Positions 1-8,528 are shown, numbered from the stretch's first letter. The stretch: DNA of 64,000 nt from Aestuariicoccus sp032586235 (GCF_032586235.1 NZ_JAWHTD010000013.1:1-64000); one strand, 5' to 3'. Notes: generated by a model from the letters alone, not told the origin. A program made the numbers and translations.

Positions 1-34
1 GAGATCAGACATATCACCGCTCTGTTTTCGCGCG

Positions 35-292
35 GTGAATCATGCCCTTCCGCTGAAATCAATAGGTCCTGAGCCTAAGGCATCCACGTACCGCCAAGAA
101 TGCGGCGCCAAGACCCGCAATGGAAATCCTTGTCGGTTGCTTCCCGAGCCTGGGAAACAGCGGTGCAAGTTCCACGGCGGCAAGTCGACTGGTCCAACAA
201 CCGAAGAGGGCAAAGCGCGGATTGCGGAGGCACAGAGAAAGCGATGGGCGCGCGCGAGGGCGGCGAAAGCCAACGCGGTCCGTTTAACTTAA
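35..292 (+). CDS. HGGxxTG-domain small protein
   Basis: This 85-residue basic protein has the two features of the HGGxxTG family: an N-terminal CGAKTRNGNPC segment (about residues 23-33) and a C-terminal KFHGGKSTGPTTEEGKARI block (about 45-63), followed by a basic tail RKRWARARAAKA. The Cys/His spacing suggests metal binding, but the function is unknown. Family members are often found on mobile or phage-derived DNA, which fits the accessory region it sits in. The GTG at 35 is the first usable start in the window, so a longer N-terminus cannot be excluded. The family call is firm; the start is not. Confidence 0.7.
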   Translation: MNHALPLKSIGPEPKASTYRQECGAKTRNGNPCRLLPEPGKQRCKFHGGKSTGPTTEEGKARIAEAQRKRWARARAAKANAVRLT

Positions 293-1331
293 CCGCCGAT
301 CAGGGATACATCGACCGCAACTGCGCGTCTCATTATGACGTCCCCAATCACTTCGCCCTGCGATCCTGATCAGGACCGACCTCGCACCGTGGATGAGGTG
401 CCGGACAGATTTAGGGGTTTGAGCAACGGAGATGCGGTCATCGGGCCGAGTCGCCACCATTAAACCGTGGGATCAAACACCTAGGCATGTCGCTCGGCTT
501 GTTCCTGTATGGTCGCTGCAATCCATCAGCATTCAGGGTAGCCGTGCTTGTCATCATATCTTGCTCCGGCACTGAGCTTCTGCTCCCGTAACATGCTGGC
601 GGAGAGTCCAATGTCAGCTGCCAAAATTGCACCGCGCTGATCTTGAAATATTAATAAATCCGTGTGTTCAGGCAGACTCACGAAGGCGAAATATCCGGGC
701 GAACTCTGCGAACAGAAAGCAGGCGTCATAGGAACAACCGGTCTGATGGACTGTTCGAAGCTAGGCCGAAGATCAAGTTCGTCTCGCTGGAGCGAGCACG
801 AATGACCGATCTTAAGGTCCGCTTACCGCATTTCTACCCAGATGCCGCGCGACCGCAGAGAATGTCCGGTGTCCGCCCATCTCGTAGGATGCCGCGGCAA
901 TGAGTTACGGCTGGATTGGGCTCTTCCGAGACATCTGAGACCTTCTGTCAGATGTCAGCAAAACAGCGTTCAGAAGCCATTCGAGACGACGGGATGGCGC
1001 GGCGACATCCGCTTTGATGCCTCAACGACCGCTTCTATAGACAGCCGACCTTGGCCTGAGCAGGGTCTGCGTCCGCGTTGCGGACCTTCCTGCCGTTCGG
1101 CTTGATCGCGAAGGGGGTGGAAGCGGCCCAGACCGGTCACTCGACCGTCGTCCTGAATGCTGCGTCCGCATCCCGCATTGCTGACTTTCGCTGCGGGAGC
1201 CAAATCCCGATCATGCTGCCGTCACTTCGACCGGTCTCTGTAGTCCTACGGATTTCAAACCTGTGCCAAAAGGATATGCTGGTGCGACGTCATGATGCGC
1301 CAACCGCATCGCTCGCACCGGGATCGGATAC
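293..1331. other. gene-poor accessory stretch, no convincing gene
   Basis: About 1 kb between the HGGxxTG gene and the histidine kinase. Short open frames exist on both strands (for example about 664-903, 842-1105 and 970-1203) but they overlap one another, have no clear ribosome-binding site and show no recognisable motif. Base composition is less GC-rich than the core genes further right. Positions 918-938 match 5860-5880 with one mismatch, and weaker similarity continues to about 1045, so part of this stretch is a degenerate repeat. I read it as decayed DNA. Confidence 0.5.
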
Positions 1332-2879
1332 TTGGCAGAGGCAAAGCAACCCGTCAGAGACCTTTTGCGCCACTCCCTGGCTAAAGCGGTGGCTTGGCTT
1401 CTGCTGTCTGGACTTGCGCTTGCGGCACTAGCAGGGGGCGAGCGCAGCGCGCGGCTGACCGAGCTTACAGCAGAGAGCGAGCGCCTTCACGCGGTCGCCT
1501 CGCAACGCGTTGACCAGCACGATGCGCACCTGACCGCCCTCTCGGCCATCGCGGTGGCCGGAGCGGAGCAGCGTCCGGACCTTTTTCGCGAGGTCGCGGG
1601 CGCGATAATGCGCTTCTACCCCAGGATCATCGGCATCTCTCTCGTCCCGCTCGACGGCGAAGACGGGGTACTGGAGATCGGTGTCCGAGAGGCCGATCTT
1701 CGAGAGTTGATCCGCTCGGCGGCCCAACGCTCGACCGGTGCCCCGGTTCTGGTGCGGTATCCCTCTGACCGCCCGGCCTATCTGATTGTCAAACGCAGCC
1801 CCAACACCGACGCGGCGCGCTTCGGACTCGCCCTGATCATCGACGCCTCGGCCTTGCTTGACGGGGATTCGGCCTATTGGATGCAAGCCGAGGCAACGCG
1901 GCGGCTGGCGCTTCCAGACGGCACTTTACTGGTCGGTGTCACTGGGAACGGGCACACGCCGCAGTTCGCCAGCGCGCTTTCGAGTGGCACTCAGCCGCTT
2001 GAGTTGAAGACCGCGATCCGCTTGACGGTATCGGACATCCTGCCGCCGGGCCGGGTGGCGCTCGTCCTTGCCGTGATCGCATTGAGCGCCATGGCGCTTC
2101 GTACACTGGGGCGGCAACGTTCCAAGGCCCGCGCCGCGGAAGCGCGGGCCGAATTGAGCGGTCTCGAGACCCGTCTCAGCCATGCGTCCCGGGTGAACGC
2201 GCTAGGCGAGATGGCAAGCGGCATGGCGCATGAACTGACCCAGCCTCTGACGGCGATCCTTGCGCAGGCGCAGGCGGCCCGGCACCTGGCCGCACGGGGC
2301 GACATGGACCGCGTCGCGAGGATCCTCGAGGAGGTTATTGGACAGACGCGCCGCGCCTCCGCGATCCTGGAGCGTCTGCGGACGTGGACGCAGCCGCGGG
2401 ACCGTAAAGCCGAGCAGATCGATCTGAGAGAGTGCATTCGTGTGGCTGAAACCCTGCTCTCGGCACAAGCTGCCGAGCTTGACGCCCGTCTTACTCTGAC
2501 GATGCCTTCGACGCCTGTGACGGTGGAAGGCGATCGTGTGGAACTGGAACAGGTGCTGTTCAACCTGATGCGAAACGCTCTTGATGCGGTCGTGGAGAGC
2601 ACGGGGGCACGGGAGGTTGCCGTTGACGCGACGCGCGACGGCGAGATGGTAGTGATCGACGTCAGCGACACTGGTCCCGGCATTCGGCCGGACGTGCAGG
2701 ATCAGTTGTTCACGCCTTTCTTCACGACCCGGGAAAGTGGAACGGGCCTTGGCCTCGCACTGAGCCTTCGCCTTGTCGAGCGGGCCGGCGGCGATCTGAC
2801 GGTAGTCGAGGCCCGCGAGGGCGCTCGGTTCAGGATCAGCTTGCCGCTGGCTCGCACCGCCCGGGAGGCCGCGGAATGA
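1332..2879 (+). CDS. membrane sensor histidine kinase (HPK4/FixL-DctB type)
   Basis: A 515-residue two-component sensor. TM1 lies at about residues 19-35, a periplasmic domain of roughly 200 residues follows, and TM2 is at about 240-257. The cytoplasmic part has a HisKA box GEMASGMAHELTQPL with phospho-acceptor His near 300, an N box NLMRNALDAV (about 410), a G1 box DTGPGI (about 447) and a G2 box GTGLGLAL (about 471). The sensor domain was not recognised. The response regulator starts inside the stop codon (ATGA), so the two are translationally coupled. The TTG at 1332 precedes TM1 but has only a weak Shine-Dalgarno; GTG at 1389 is an alternative that would shorten TM1. The exported HbpS-like protein downstream may be its partner. 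Confidence 0.9.
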   Translation: MAEAKQPVRDLLRHSLAKAVAWLLLSGLALAALAGGERSARLTELTAESERLHAVASQRVDQHDAHLTALSAIAVAGAEQRPDLFREVAGAIMRFYPRIIGISLVPLDGEDGVLEIGVREADLRELIRSAAQRSTGAPVLVRYPSDRPAYLIVKRSPNTDAARFGLALIIDASALLDGDSAYWMQAEATRRLALPDGTLLVGVTGNGHTPQFASALSSGTQPLELKTAIRLTVSDILPPGRVALVLAVIALSAMALRTLGRQRSKARAAEARAELSGLETRLSHASRVNALGEMASGMAHELTQPLTAILAQAQAARHLAARGDMDRVARILEEVIGQTRRASAILERLRTWTQPRDRKAEQIDLRECIRVAETLLSAQAAELDARLTLTMPSTPVTVEGDRVELEQVLFNLMRNALDAVVESTGAREVAVDATRDGEMVVIDVSDTGPGIRPDVQDQLFTPFFTTRESGTGLGLALSLRLVERAGGDLTVVEAREGARFRISLPLARTAREAAE

Positions 2880-3484
2880 ACGCACCGGTTTATCTCGTCG
2901 ACGATGACGCGGCGGTCCGGGATGCGCTCTCGCTGCTTCTGTCGACGGTGGGCATCGACGTCAGGGCTTTTCCAGGCCCCGAGGATTTCCTGTCTGCGCT
3001 GCCGAAGCTGGTACCGGGATGTCTGATCCTTGATATACGGATGCCGGCGATCTCGGGGTTGAAGCTGCAGGAACGGCTGACCGCCCGTGGCGTCCGTTGG
3101 CCGACCGTGGTGATTTCGGGGCACGGCGATATCGAAGCCTGCCGCAAGGCGTTCCGCAACGGGGCCATCGACTTCCTGTCGAAACCGGTCGACGAACAGG
3201 ATCTTATCGACGCCATCCAGAAAGGTCTGGCAGCGCTTGAACGCTCTGCCGAAGCCGATGCCGAGCGCCGGGAGACGATGGCGCTCTTGGACGGGCTTAC
3301 GCCGCGCGAACGGGACGTGCTGTCGCTTGTCGCGCGTGGCTTTGCGACCCGCGACATCGCAGGCGCGCTGGATATTTCTCCCCGGACCGTGGAAAGCCAT
3401 CGCGCGGCCATCGGAGCCAAACTGGGCACAACCTCGCCCGCCGAGATGACACGTCTCTGGATTGAAGCCGAGGGCGTTCCGTAG
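2876..3484 (+). CDS. FixJ/NarL-type response regulator
   Basis: A 202-residue regulator and cognate partner of the upstream kinase. The receiver domain (residues 5-120) has the acidic pocket Asp9-Asp10-Asp11, phospho-acceptor Asp53 in ILDIRMP, Ser81 and Lys103 in LSKP, so all canonical residues are present. The C-terminal LuxR-type helix-turn-helix (about 139-195) reads LTPRERDVLSLVARGFATRDIA, then SPRTVESH. The first four bases overlap the kinase stop. The closest general architecture is FixJ/TtrR. Its targets are unknown; the exported genes immediately downstream are obvious candidates, but no operator was identified. Confidence 0.93.
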   Translation: MNAPVYLVDDDAAVRDALSLLLSTVGIDVRAFPGPEDFLSALPKLVPGCLILDIRMPAISGLKLQERLTARGVRWPTVVISGHGDIEACRKAFRNGAIDFLSKPVDEQDLIDAIQKGLAALERSAEADAERRETMALLDGLTPRERDVLSLVARGFATRDIAGALDISPRTVESHRAAIGAKLGTTSPAEMTRLWIEAEGVP

Positions 3485-3573
3485 TTCTACGGAGGTGTCG
3501 GGCCAGCCTACGAATGGGGCAGGCGTTGGCGATGGTGTAGTTGTCTCCCTGTCACCAGCAAAGGAGAGCCGAC

Positions 3574-4056
3574 ATGCTCAGAACAACCGCCCTTCTCGCC
3601 GCCCTCGCCGCTCCCGTGGCCGTCGTGGCGCAGGACCTGCCGACCAGCCCCTATCTTCCGCTCGCTATGGCGAGTGACGCCGCAAATGCGGCCCTCGAAG
3701 CTTGCGCCGTTGAAGGCCACAACGTCAGCGTGGCAATCGTCGCTCGCGACGGAAATACCAAGGTGCTTTTGAAGGCGGACAATTCCGGTCCGCACACCGC
3801 GTCGAGCGCGACCGGCAAAGCCTTCACCTCGGCCGGTCTCGGTCGGGACACCGCCGGGCTTGCCGAATTCATCTCCGGCAACACAGAGAACAACGGCCTC
3901 CGCGACATGGACGCGCGTCTTGTGATCCAGGCTGGCGGCCTGCCGATCCGGATTGGCGGAGCGCTGGTGGGTGGCATCGGCGTCGGTGGTGCACCGTCGG
4001 GTGCGATCGATGCGAATTGCGCCCGTATCGGTCTCGACGCAATCGGCGCCGAGTAA
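3574..4056 (+). CDS. exported GlcG/HbpS-family (DUF336) heme-binding-like protein
   Basis: 160 residues with a cleavable signal peptide (MLRTTALLAALAAPVAVVA, cut near residue 19), followed by a GlcG/HbpS domain: ALEACAVEGHNVSVAIVARDGN, a central TASSATGKAFTSA and the glycine-rich C-terminal IRIGGALVGGIGVGGAPSG. The ATG at 3574 was chosen because AAGGAG lies 7 bases upstream and the signal peptide starts exactly there. In Streptomyces, HbpS is an extracellular heme- and redox-responsive protein that modulates the SenS/SenR two-component system. Here a kinase and LuxR-type regulator sit directly upstream, so an analogous accessory-sensor role is plausible but inferred. Confidence 0.85.
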   Translation: MLRTTALLAALAAPVAVVAQDLPTSPYLPLAMASDAANAALEACAVEGHNVSVAIVARDGNTKVLLKADNSGPHTASSATGKAFTSAGLGRDTAGLAEFISGNTENNGLRDMDARLVIQAGGLPIRIGGALVGGIGVGGAPSGAIDANCARIGLDAIGAE

Positions 4057-4124
4057 ACCAGACGGGGTCCGCGTCGCGTGCGCGCGGACCCTCAACCACG
4101 AAAACTCACAAGACAGGTAGACTT

Positions 4125-4799
4125 ATGCGCAGCCTTCCCCTGATTGCCCTTCTCCTTGGACTTGCCGGCCCGCTCTCGGCGCAAACCGCTCCCTCGCCAG
4201 GCGAAGTCGCGGCCTATGATGGTCTCTTCCGTGCCGCCCATGAGGGCGATGTCGCCGGGATCGAACGACTGGTTACAGAAGGAGCTGACGTCAATGCCCG
4301 CGACTCCAGGGGCCGGACGCCGGTTCATGTCGCCGCATTCGCCTCCGAGATCGAGGCGCTGCGCGCCCTAGCCGAGGCCGGTGCCGACATGAACGCGCTC
4401 GAACACCGGGCCTACGACGTGGTGACGATCGCCGCGGTTGCGGACAACCCCGAACTGATGTCGCTCGCCATCGACCTGGGCAACGATCCGGGTCTCGTGA
4501 CAAGTCCCTATCTCGGTACGGCTTTGATCGCCGCGGCCCATCTCGGCCATGCCGAGGTGGTGCAGCGTTTGATCGACGCAGGCGCACCTCTCGATCATAT
4601 CAACAATCTGCACTGGACGGCCGTCATGGAGGCCGTAGTGCTGGGGGACGGCGGCCCTGATCACCAGGCCGTACTCGATGCGCTTCTGTCCGCTGGGGCC
4701 GACCGAACCCTTGCGGATCGCGATGGCGTCACGCCGCTTGAACACGCCGAGGCTCGTGGCTTCGCAGAAATGGCTGAACGTCTTCGCAGAGAAGACTGA
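4125..4799 (+). CDS. exported ankyrin-repeat protein
   Basis: 224 residues: a signal peptide (MRSLPLIALLLGLAGPLSA, cut near residue 19) followed by about five ankyrin repeats. Clear repeat units are GADVNARDSRGRTPVHVAA, AGADMNALEHRAYDVVTIAA, GHAEVVQRLIDAGAPLDHI and SAGADRTLADRDGVTPLEHA. The ATG at 4125 starts the signal peptide. It is the last gene of the kinase/regulator/HbpS block, 68 bases after the HbpS stop and on the same strand. Exported ankyrin proteins are known near catalase or oxidative-stress genes (for example AnkB of Pseudomonas), so a periplasmic protein-binding or stress role is likely, with no partner visible in the sequence. Confidence 0.88.
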   Translation: MRSLPLIALLLGLAGPLSAQTAPSPGEVAAYDGLFRAAHEGDVAGIERLVTEGADVNARDSRGRTPVHVAAFASEIEALRALAEAGADMNALEHRAYDVVTIAAVADNPELMSLAIDLGNDPGLVTSPYLGTALIAAAHLGHAEVVQRLIDAGAPLDHINNLHWTAVMEAVVLGDGGPDHQAVLDALLSAGADRTLADRDGVTPLEHAEARGFAEMAERLRRED

Positions 4800-5038
4800 T
4801 AAACTCGCGCAAAAGAGGTGTCTCGAATTCTTTGAGGACTGTTGAATGAGGCCCTAACCTGCCACTTGCCTCAACGGCCGTCGCATCAACGCCGGTTCAC
4901 CAGACCAGACAATCGTGCGCTGTGCAGCGTACCTAATGCGGAGATGACCGAGCCGCGGACAAAGTTGACGTATAACGATCCCAAACTCTGTCGAAGTTGT
5001 GCCGTGGTCATGCAAGCCTTAGGGCCAGAGCTGGCAGA

Positions 5039-5509
5039 TCATTGTCGCCAGAAGTCAATATGCACAGCGATAAGCTCCTTTTCGATTTCGGGGAAGGGGC
5101 CGTGTATCTCGATCTTCTTCTGTCCGGAGGCGAGCACTTTGCGCGAAGGCAGATTCAGTGTCGGGTTCTCGGCATGGTCACCTGTGAGTTCAAGAAGCGT
5201 CGTCTCCTCGAAACCGTAGACCAGCCGCCCGATATTCGCCCAATAGAGGGTCCCGGCGCACATGGCACAGGGCTCCGCGGTCGTGACCAGCGTACAGCTC
5301 CAGAGAAAATCTGGCGAATAGGCAGCCGCTGCCCGTCGGGCGAGTTCGGCTTCTGCATGGTGGACAGTGTCGATATTGCCCTGGCGCATAAGGACCGTAT
5401 CGTCGGGGCCGACAAGCACCGCACCAAAGGGGTGATGGCCATGTTCCGCTGCGCTCTTGGCAACGCCATTGGCCGCGCGAATGTGGGCAAGCATTTGATC
5501 TCGCGTCAT
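5039..5509 (-). CDS. nucleoside/guanine deaminase-like enzyme (CDA fold)
   Basis: 156 residues of the zinc-dependent cytidine/deoxycytidylate deaminase superfamily. The zinc ligand and proton-shuttle motif is HHAEAEL (about residues 50-56) and the second ligand pair is PCAMC (about 80-84). The N-terminal HPFGAVLVG fits the COG0590 group, which includes guanine deaminase and TadA. TadA is unlikely because the typical tRNA-binding C-terminus is absent; a guanine or general nucleoside deaminase is the better reading. It is a lone gene in the accessory region, convergent with the ankyrin gene. Confidence 0.82.
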   Translation of the reverse strand: MTRDQMLAHIRAANGVAKSAAEHGHHPFGAVLVGPDDTVLMRQGNIDTVHHAEAELARRAAAAYSPDFLWSCTLVTTAEPCAMCAGTLYWANIGRLVYGFEETTLLELTGDHAENPTLNLPSRKVLASGQKKIEIHGPFPEIEKELIAVHIDFWRQ

Positions 5510-6053
5510 GTCCAGCGATCTCTATACTACGGACGATAGGGCAGTTGAATTTCCCCATTTTAGGAAAGACGAATAGGGGAAACTCGTCATCGCAAGGTCG
5601 ATATCACAGGTCGGTCGACTTCGCATTGTAAAAAGGATTGTGGTGCCGACATGCAGAGGTCCCGGCGCGCATAAGACTTGCCTCAAGATGGTCGGCAAAG
5701 GGTTCGAAGTGGTCATGCGGCGTCGCCGCGAGACGGGCATTTCAGTGCTGCAAGCAATCTCTGCTTCTAGCGCTTTCGTCGGATCGGGGCGCGAGTGCGG
5801 AGAACAGCCGCTTCCCGCCCTCAATGTAGATTGCTGCACAGCGCACTGAGGTCGGCTCCGGGCTCTTCTGAGACATCTGAGCAAAATGATCAGATGACCG
5901 CTGGACGGCGGTAAGCAGCCGTCAGGGCGGACAAATCCGCTGTGCCATGCCCGAACGACGGCTTCCACCGACACCAGAGGTTCGCCAAAATTAAGGCTTT
6001 GACCGGAGCGCGGAAAATGCTGCTGTACCCGGACGCTGTAATTTCGCCTTGCC
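5510..6053. other. gene-poor stretch with degenerate repeat
   Basis: No supportable gene in 544 bases between the divergently placed deaminase start and the hydrolase 3' end. A 150-codon open frame on the minus strand (5522-5974) and two overlapping plus-strand frames near 5640-5849 have no motif and no ribosome-binding site. Positions 5860-5970 resemble 918-1045 in the same orientation, and GCTGCACAGCGCAC near 5833 recurs inverted near 4917. It reads as decayed intergenic DNA. Confidence 0.5.
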
Positions 6054-6965
6054 TCAGAGATACCTTTTCAGAAATGCCGTCTGAACCTTTGATGCTTCGT
6101 CGAACAACTCGGATGGATGCCACAGTAGGCCGAAGTGTCCGCCCGCTATCTCGTACTTCTCCTTGGGTCCGGGGATCAAGTCATAGACGTGGCGCGTGAC
6201 TTGGGGATTGGCATTGGGAATCTCGTCTTCGAAGGACAGCATCACTAAAGTCGGAATTTTCACATGGGCGCCGCAGTGGACAACGCTGTAAGGAATGTCG
6301 AGTTGCATAACGGAGCGCTGCACGTCGTTCTCCCACCCACTATTCAAGCGCGCACCGTGTTCGATAAACCATCGCCAAGCTGATAACTCGTCAAACTGGC
6401 AGGGCTGGCGCATCGGGTCTGGCATGACCACGGGAGTGCGCACGGTTGTCTCTCGGGGCCATCCCAAGATGTCGTTAGATTCAAGAAGTGCGGCGTAGGC
6501 TGCGAACGCCGAGCCATCTGTATCGGGTGGCGGAACTTCTTTGCCGCAGCCGGGTATCTGCGCTACGACAACTGCTGGCCGGTCATCGACCGCGGCAACG
6601 AGTAGCGAAATATTGGCCGACAGGCTGTCACCCCAAATGGCGATACGTCGCTTGTCGATACCCCGTCTTTCCGACAGTGCTGTCAGCGCGTCGCGGTATC
6701 CCTTGGCTTGAAGGAAGTGGTTGATTTCACGACGAGGTTCACCGTCGCTCGCGCCGAATCCTCGGTGGTCGTAGACAAGAGCGGCAAAGCCGGCCTCGGC
6801 GAAAACCTCCGCATACTTGTCTATGGTCATGGTCCGGGTCGCCGTGAACCCATGAGTCATGATCACCGCTGGCAAGTCACCGTCAACTCCCTGCGGCAGG
6901 TACAACCAGCCGCGAAGCTTTGCTCCAAGAGACCGAAATTCGAAATCCTCGCGCACGTAGCTCAT
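6054..6965 (-). CDS. alpha/beta hydrolase (S15/dienelactone-hydrolase-like)
   Basis: 303 residues with an intact alpha/beta-hydrolase layout: the oxyanion region VIMTHGFTATRTM near residue 35, YDHRGFGASDGEPR near 65, the nucleophile elbow WGDSLSAN (Ser about 114), and a C-terminal SFEDEIPNANPQ (Asp/Glu region) and GGHFGLLWHP with the catalytic His (about 280). No signal peptide, so it is cytoplasmic. The family includes Xaa-Pro dipeptidyl-peptidase-like and dienelactone-hydrolase-like esterases; the substrate cannot be told from the sequence. It lies alone on the minus strand in the accessory region. Confidence 0.85.
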   Translation of the reverse strand: MSYVREDFEFRSLGAKLRGWLYLPQGVDGDLPAVIMTHGFTATRTMTIDKYAEVFAEAGFAALVYDHRGFGASDGEPRREINHFLQAKGYRDALTALSERRGIDKRRIAIWGDSLSANISLLVAAVDDRPAVVVAQIPGCGKEVPPPDTDGSAFAAYAALLESNDILGWPRETTVRTPVVMPDPMRQPCQFDELSAWRWFIEHGARLNSGWENDVQRSVMQLDIPYSVVHCGAHVKIPTLVMLSFEDEIPNANPQVTRHVYDLIPGPKEKYEIAGGHFGLLWHPSELFDEASKVQTAFLKRYL

Positions 6966-7048
6966 GGTGGCCGCCCCCCTGCCAATGTCTACAAACCTCG
7001 CTCAGCATGACTGAAATCGTGCTCTACAGAATGTCTCGTCCCGTGGTT

Positions 7049-7435
7049 TCATTGGTGAAAGACCGAGGAGAGGATTGTCCATTTGTCTTTTGAACATCTT
7101 ATGACATAGGTCTGGTGCCAGGCACGGATAATCGAGGCATCCTCGCGTAACATCTGCCAGTGGCAGGTGAGCCGCACGGCGGCATTGCCCAAACTGGCCA
7201 CCTCCACCTCGCTGAAGGCAAAAGCGGTCATGCCTATATCTTGATAGCTCCCGATGACGGTGGAAAAGAAATCGAACGCCTCTGCACCGGTCGCGAATGT
7301 CATGACCTGACCGTCGCCGCGTACTGTCAGGCATGGAGAATGGTAGAAGTCTGCGATACGCGCAGCATCAAAAGCCTCAAACGCAGATACATACGCATTG
7401 AGAAAAGCTTCGGCCTTTGTCGAAATAAGAGACAT
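7049..7435 (-). CDS. SnoaL/NTF2-like protein
   Basis: 128 residues with the cone-shaped SnoaL/NTF2-like pattern: an N-terminal helix AEAFLNAYVSAFEAFDAARIADFYHSP, then strands including TVRGDGQVMTFATG, AFSEVEVASLGNAAVRLTCHW and a C-terminal WHQTYVIRCSKDKWTILSSVF. Proteins of this fold are small enzymes or ligand-binding domains, and no catalytic residues stand out. An upstream in-frame start at 7540 exists, but the extra 35 residues are basic and unlike the family, so the ATG at 7435 is preferred. Confidence 0.7.
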   Translation of the reverse strand: MSLISTKAEAFLNAYVSAFEAFDAARIADFYHSPCLTVRGDGQVMTFATGAEAFDFFSTVIGSYQDIGMTAFAFSEVEVASLGNAAVRLTCHWQMLREDASIIRAWHQTYVIRCSKDKWTILSSVFHQ

Positions 7436-7497
7436 GGACGCGACCCGCCTTAAATTCGCTTCGAAGCTATTTGGCTTTCGGGCGAAAGTCACTCTTT

Positions 7498-7779
7498 TTA
7501 AAAGACTACTATGCTCCCGTCGGCCGACCTGATGATCCATGCAAACGCATATTCGACATCAAATTCTCGTTCATGCCGCTTTAGGTCGTCGTAGTTCTGT
7601 TCCAGGGTAAGGCCCCGCGGCCAATCATTATCGAACAAGCCATAGAGGACGTCTTCCGACTCCACGACGCCCCGATAGTCCTCTTCGACGTCCTTCGGTG
7701 ACAAGACGTGCAGATTGAACGATCCCAGTTTTGCCGCTTTGGGCGGCGGTCTGCCTTCAAAATCTGGATGTGGATTCAT
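7498..7779 (-). pseudogene. truncated GNAT-family acetyltransferase, N-terminal half only
   Basis: 93 residues that look like the first half of a GNAT-type acetyltransferase: NLHVLSPKDVEEDYRGVVES, then LEQNYDDLKRHEREFDVEYAFAWIIRSADGS. The frame stops at TAA (7498-7500) just where the family continues into the acetyl-CoA-binding core, and no further GNAT-like sequence follows in any nearby frame. The region downstream (lower coordinates) instead leads to the SnoaL-like gene. The fragment therefore probably marks a deletion or recombination joint and is unlikely to be an active enzyme. Recognition is from memory of the family pattern only. Confidence 0.55.
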
Positions 7780-8089
7780 GACGCAGCGGTCTTCTGAAGC
7801 TAGCTCTCTCTGAGACACTATCACGCCTGCGCGTCGCAGCCACAAGCGCTGGTGTCATTGTGGGTTCGACGCGGGTTGGGGATCGGGAGGTCTCGGCCTC
7901 AGTCTAGGACGACAGGTCAATTTCATCTGCCGCATCGCAGCGTACACGGCAATCGCCGGCGGTAGCTTTTATGCCGACGTGCTCACCATCGTTAAGGAGG
8001 CAAAAAGCAGATTTCGCCCAAACGCACAAAAAAACGCACAAGGTTTGTCCCTGCTCCGCCGAAATATCCCGATAAGCCCCTGATAATAT

Positions 8090-8166
8090 TGGCGATCCCG
8101 CGAGGACTCGAACCCCGAACCTGCTGATTAGAAGTCAGCTGCTCTATCCAGTTGAGCTACGGGACC
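8090..8166 (-). tRNA. tRNA-Arg (anticodon TCT)
   Basis: The minus strand reads GGTCCCGTAGCTCAACTGG at the 5' end, a CTTCTAA anticodon loop (anticodon TCT, Arg AGA) and GGTTCGGGGTTCGAGTCC in the T arm, ending CGGGATC-G-CCA. The acceptor arms GGTCCCG and CGGGATC pair with one G-T wobble, and CCA is encoded. All invariant positions look intact, so it should be functional. The 3' end faces the accessory region 1-8089, the usual geometry for an integration target, but no integrase gene was found next to it. Confidence 0.97.
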
Positions 8167-8216
8167 GCTTGGGTGTCGTTTTGGGGGACGCCCGCCGATT
8201 TGGCAAGCCGGAGGCG

Positions 8217-8528
8217 TCAGTGCGTCCACGCCCCGCGACGGTCGACGGCAAAGTTTTCGGCATAGCCGCGGGGGCGGATGTTGAGCTTGCGCTCGTTCGG
8301 TTCGAACACCTGCGCGTCGATGCCGTGGTCGCGGGCGTATTCCAGCGCCGCCTCTTTGCTGTCGAAGGTCATGCGGACCTGCGCCTGGGTGTCCGAGGAC
8401 GAGGTCCAGCCCATCAGCGGATCGACACTGCGCGGGCTTTCGGGTGCGAAATCCAGCACCCAGTGCTTGGTCTTGCCCCGGCCCGAGGACATGGCGGTCT
8501 TGGCGGGCTGATAAATCCGTGCGCGCAT
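8217..8528 (-). CDS. ETC complex I subunit family protein (NDUFS4-like)
   Basis: 103 residues matching the NDUFS4 (18/21 kDa complex I accessory subunit) family, with MRARIYQPAKTAMSSGRGKTKHW at the N-terminus, DPLMGWTSSSDTQAQVRMTFDSKEAALEYA in the middle and the conserved RPRGYAENF near the C-terminus. Such proteins are accessory, assembly or stability subunits of NADH:quinone oxidoreductase in alphaproteobacteria and mitochondria. The ATG at 8528 is preceded by AGAGGTG, and length is normal. It sits next to tRNA-Arg and marks the start of core-like genome. Confidence 0.92.
   Translation of the reverse strand: MRARIYQPAKTAMSSGRGKTKHWVLDFAPESPRSVDPLMGWTSSSDTQAQVRMTFDSKEAALEYARDHGIDAQVFEPNERKLNIRPRGYAENFAVDRRGAWTH

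Noticed and set aside
842..1105. Short open frames in the accessory region (842-1105, 970-1203, 664-903)
   Set aside because: They overlap, lack ribosome sites and have no motif. Kept only as a gene-poor stretch.
5522..5974. A 150-codon minus-strand open frame upstream of the deaminase
   Set aside because: No ribosome site, unusual composition, and part of it lies in the degenerate repeat.
7846..8089. An integrase gene next to tRNA-Arg
   Set aside because: No open frame of suitable length or Arg/His/Tyr motif was found between 7846 and 8089.
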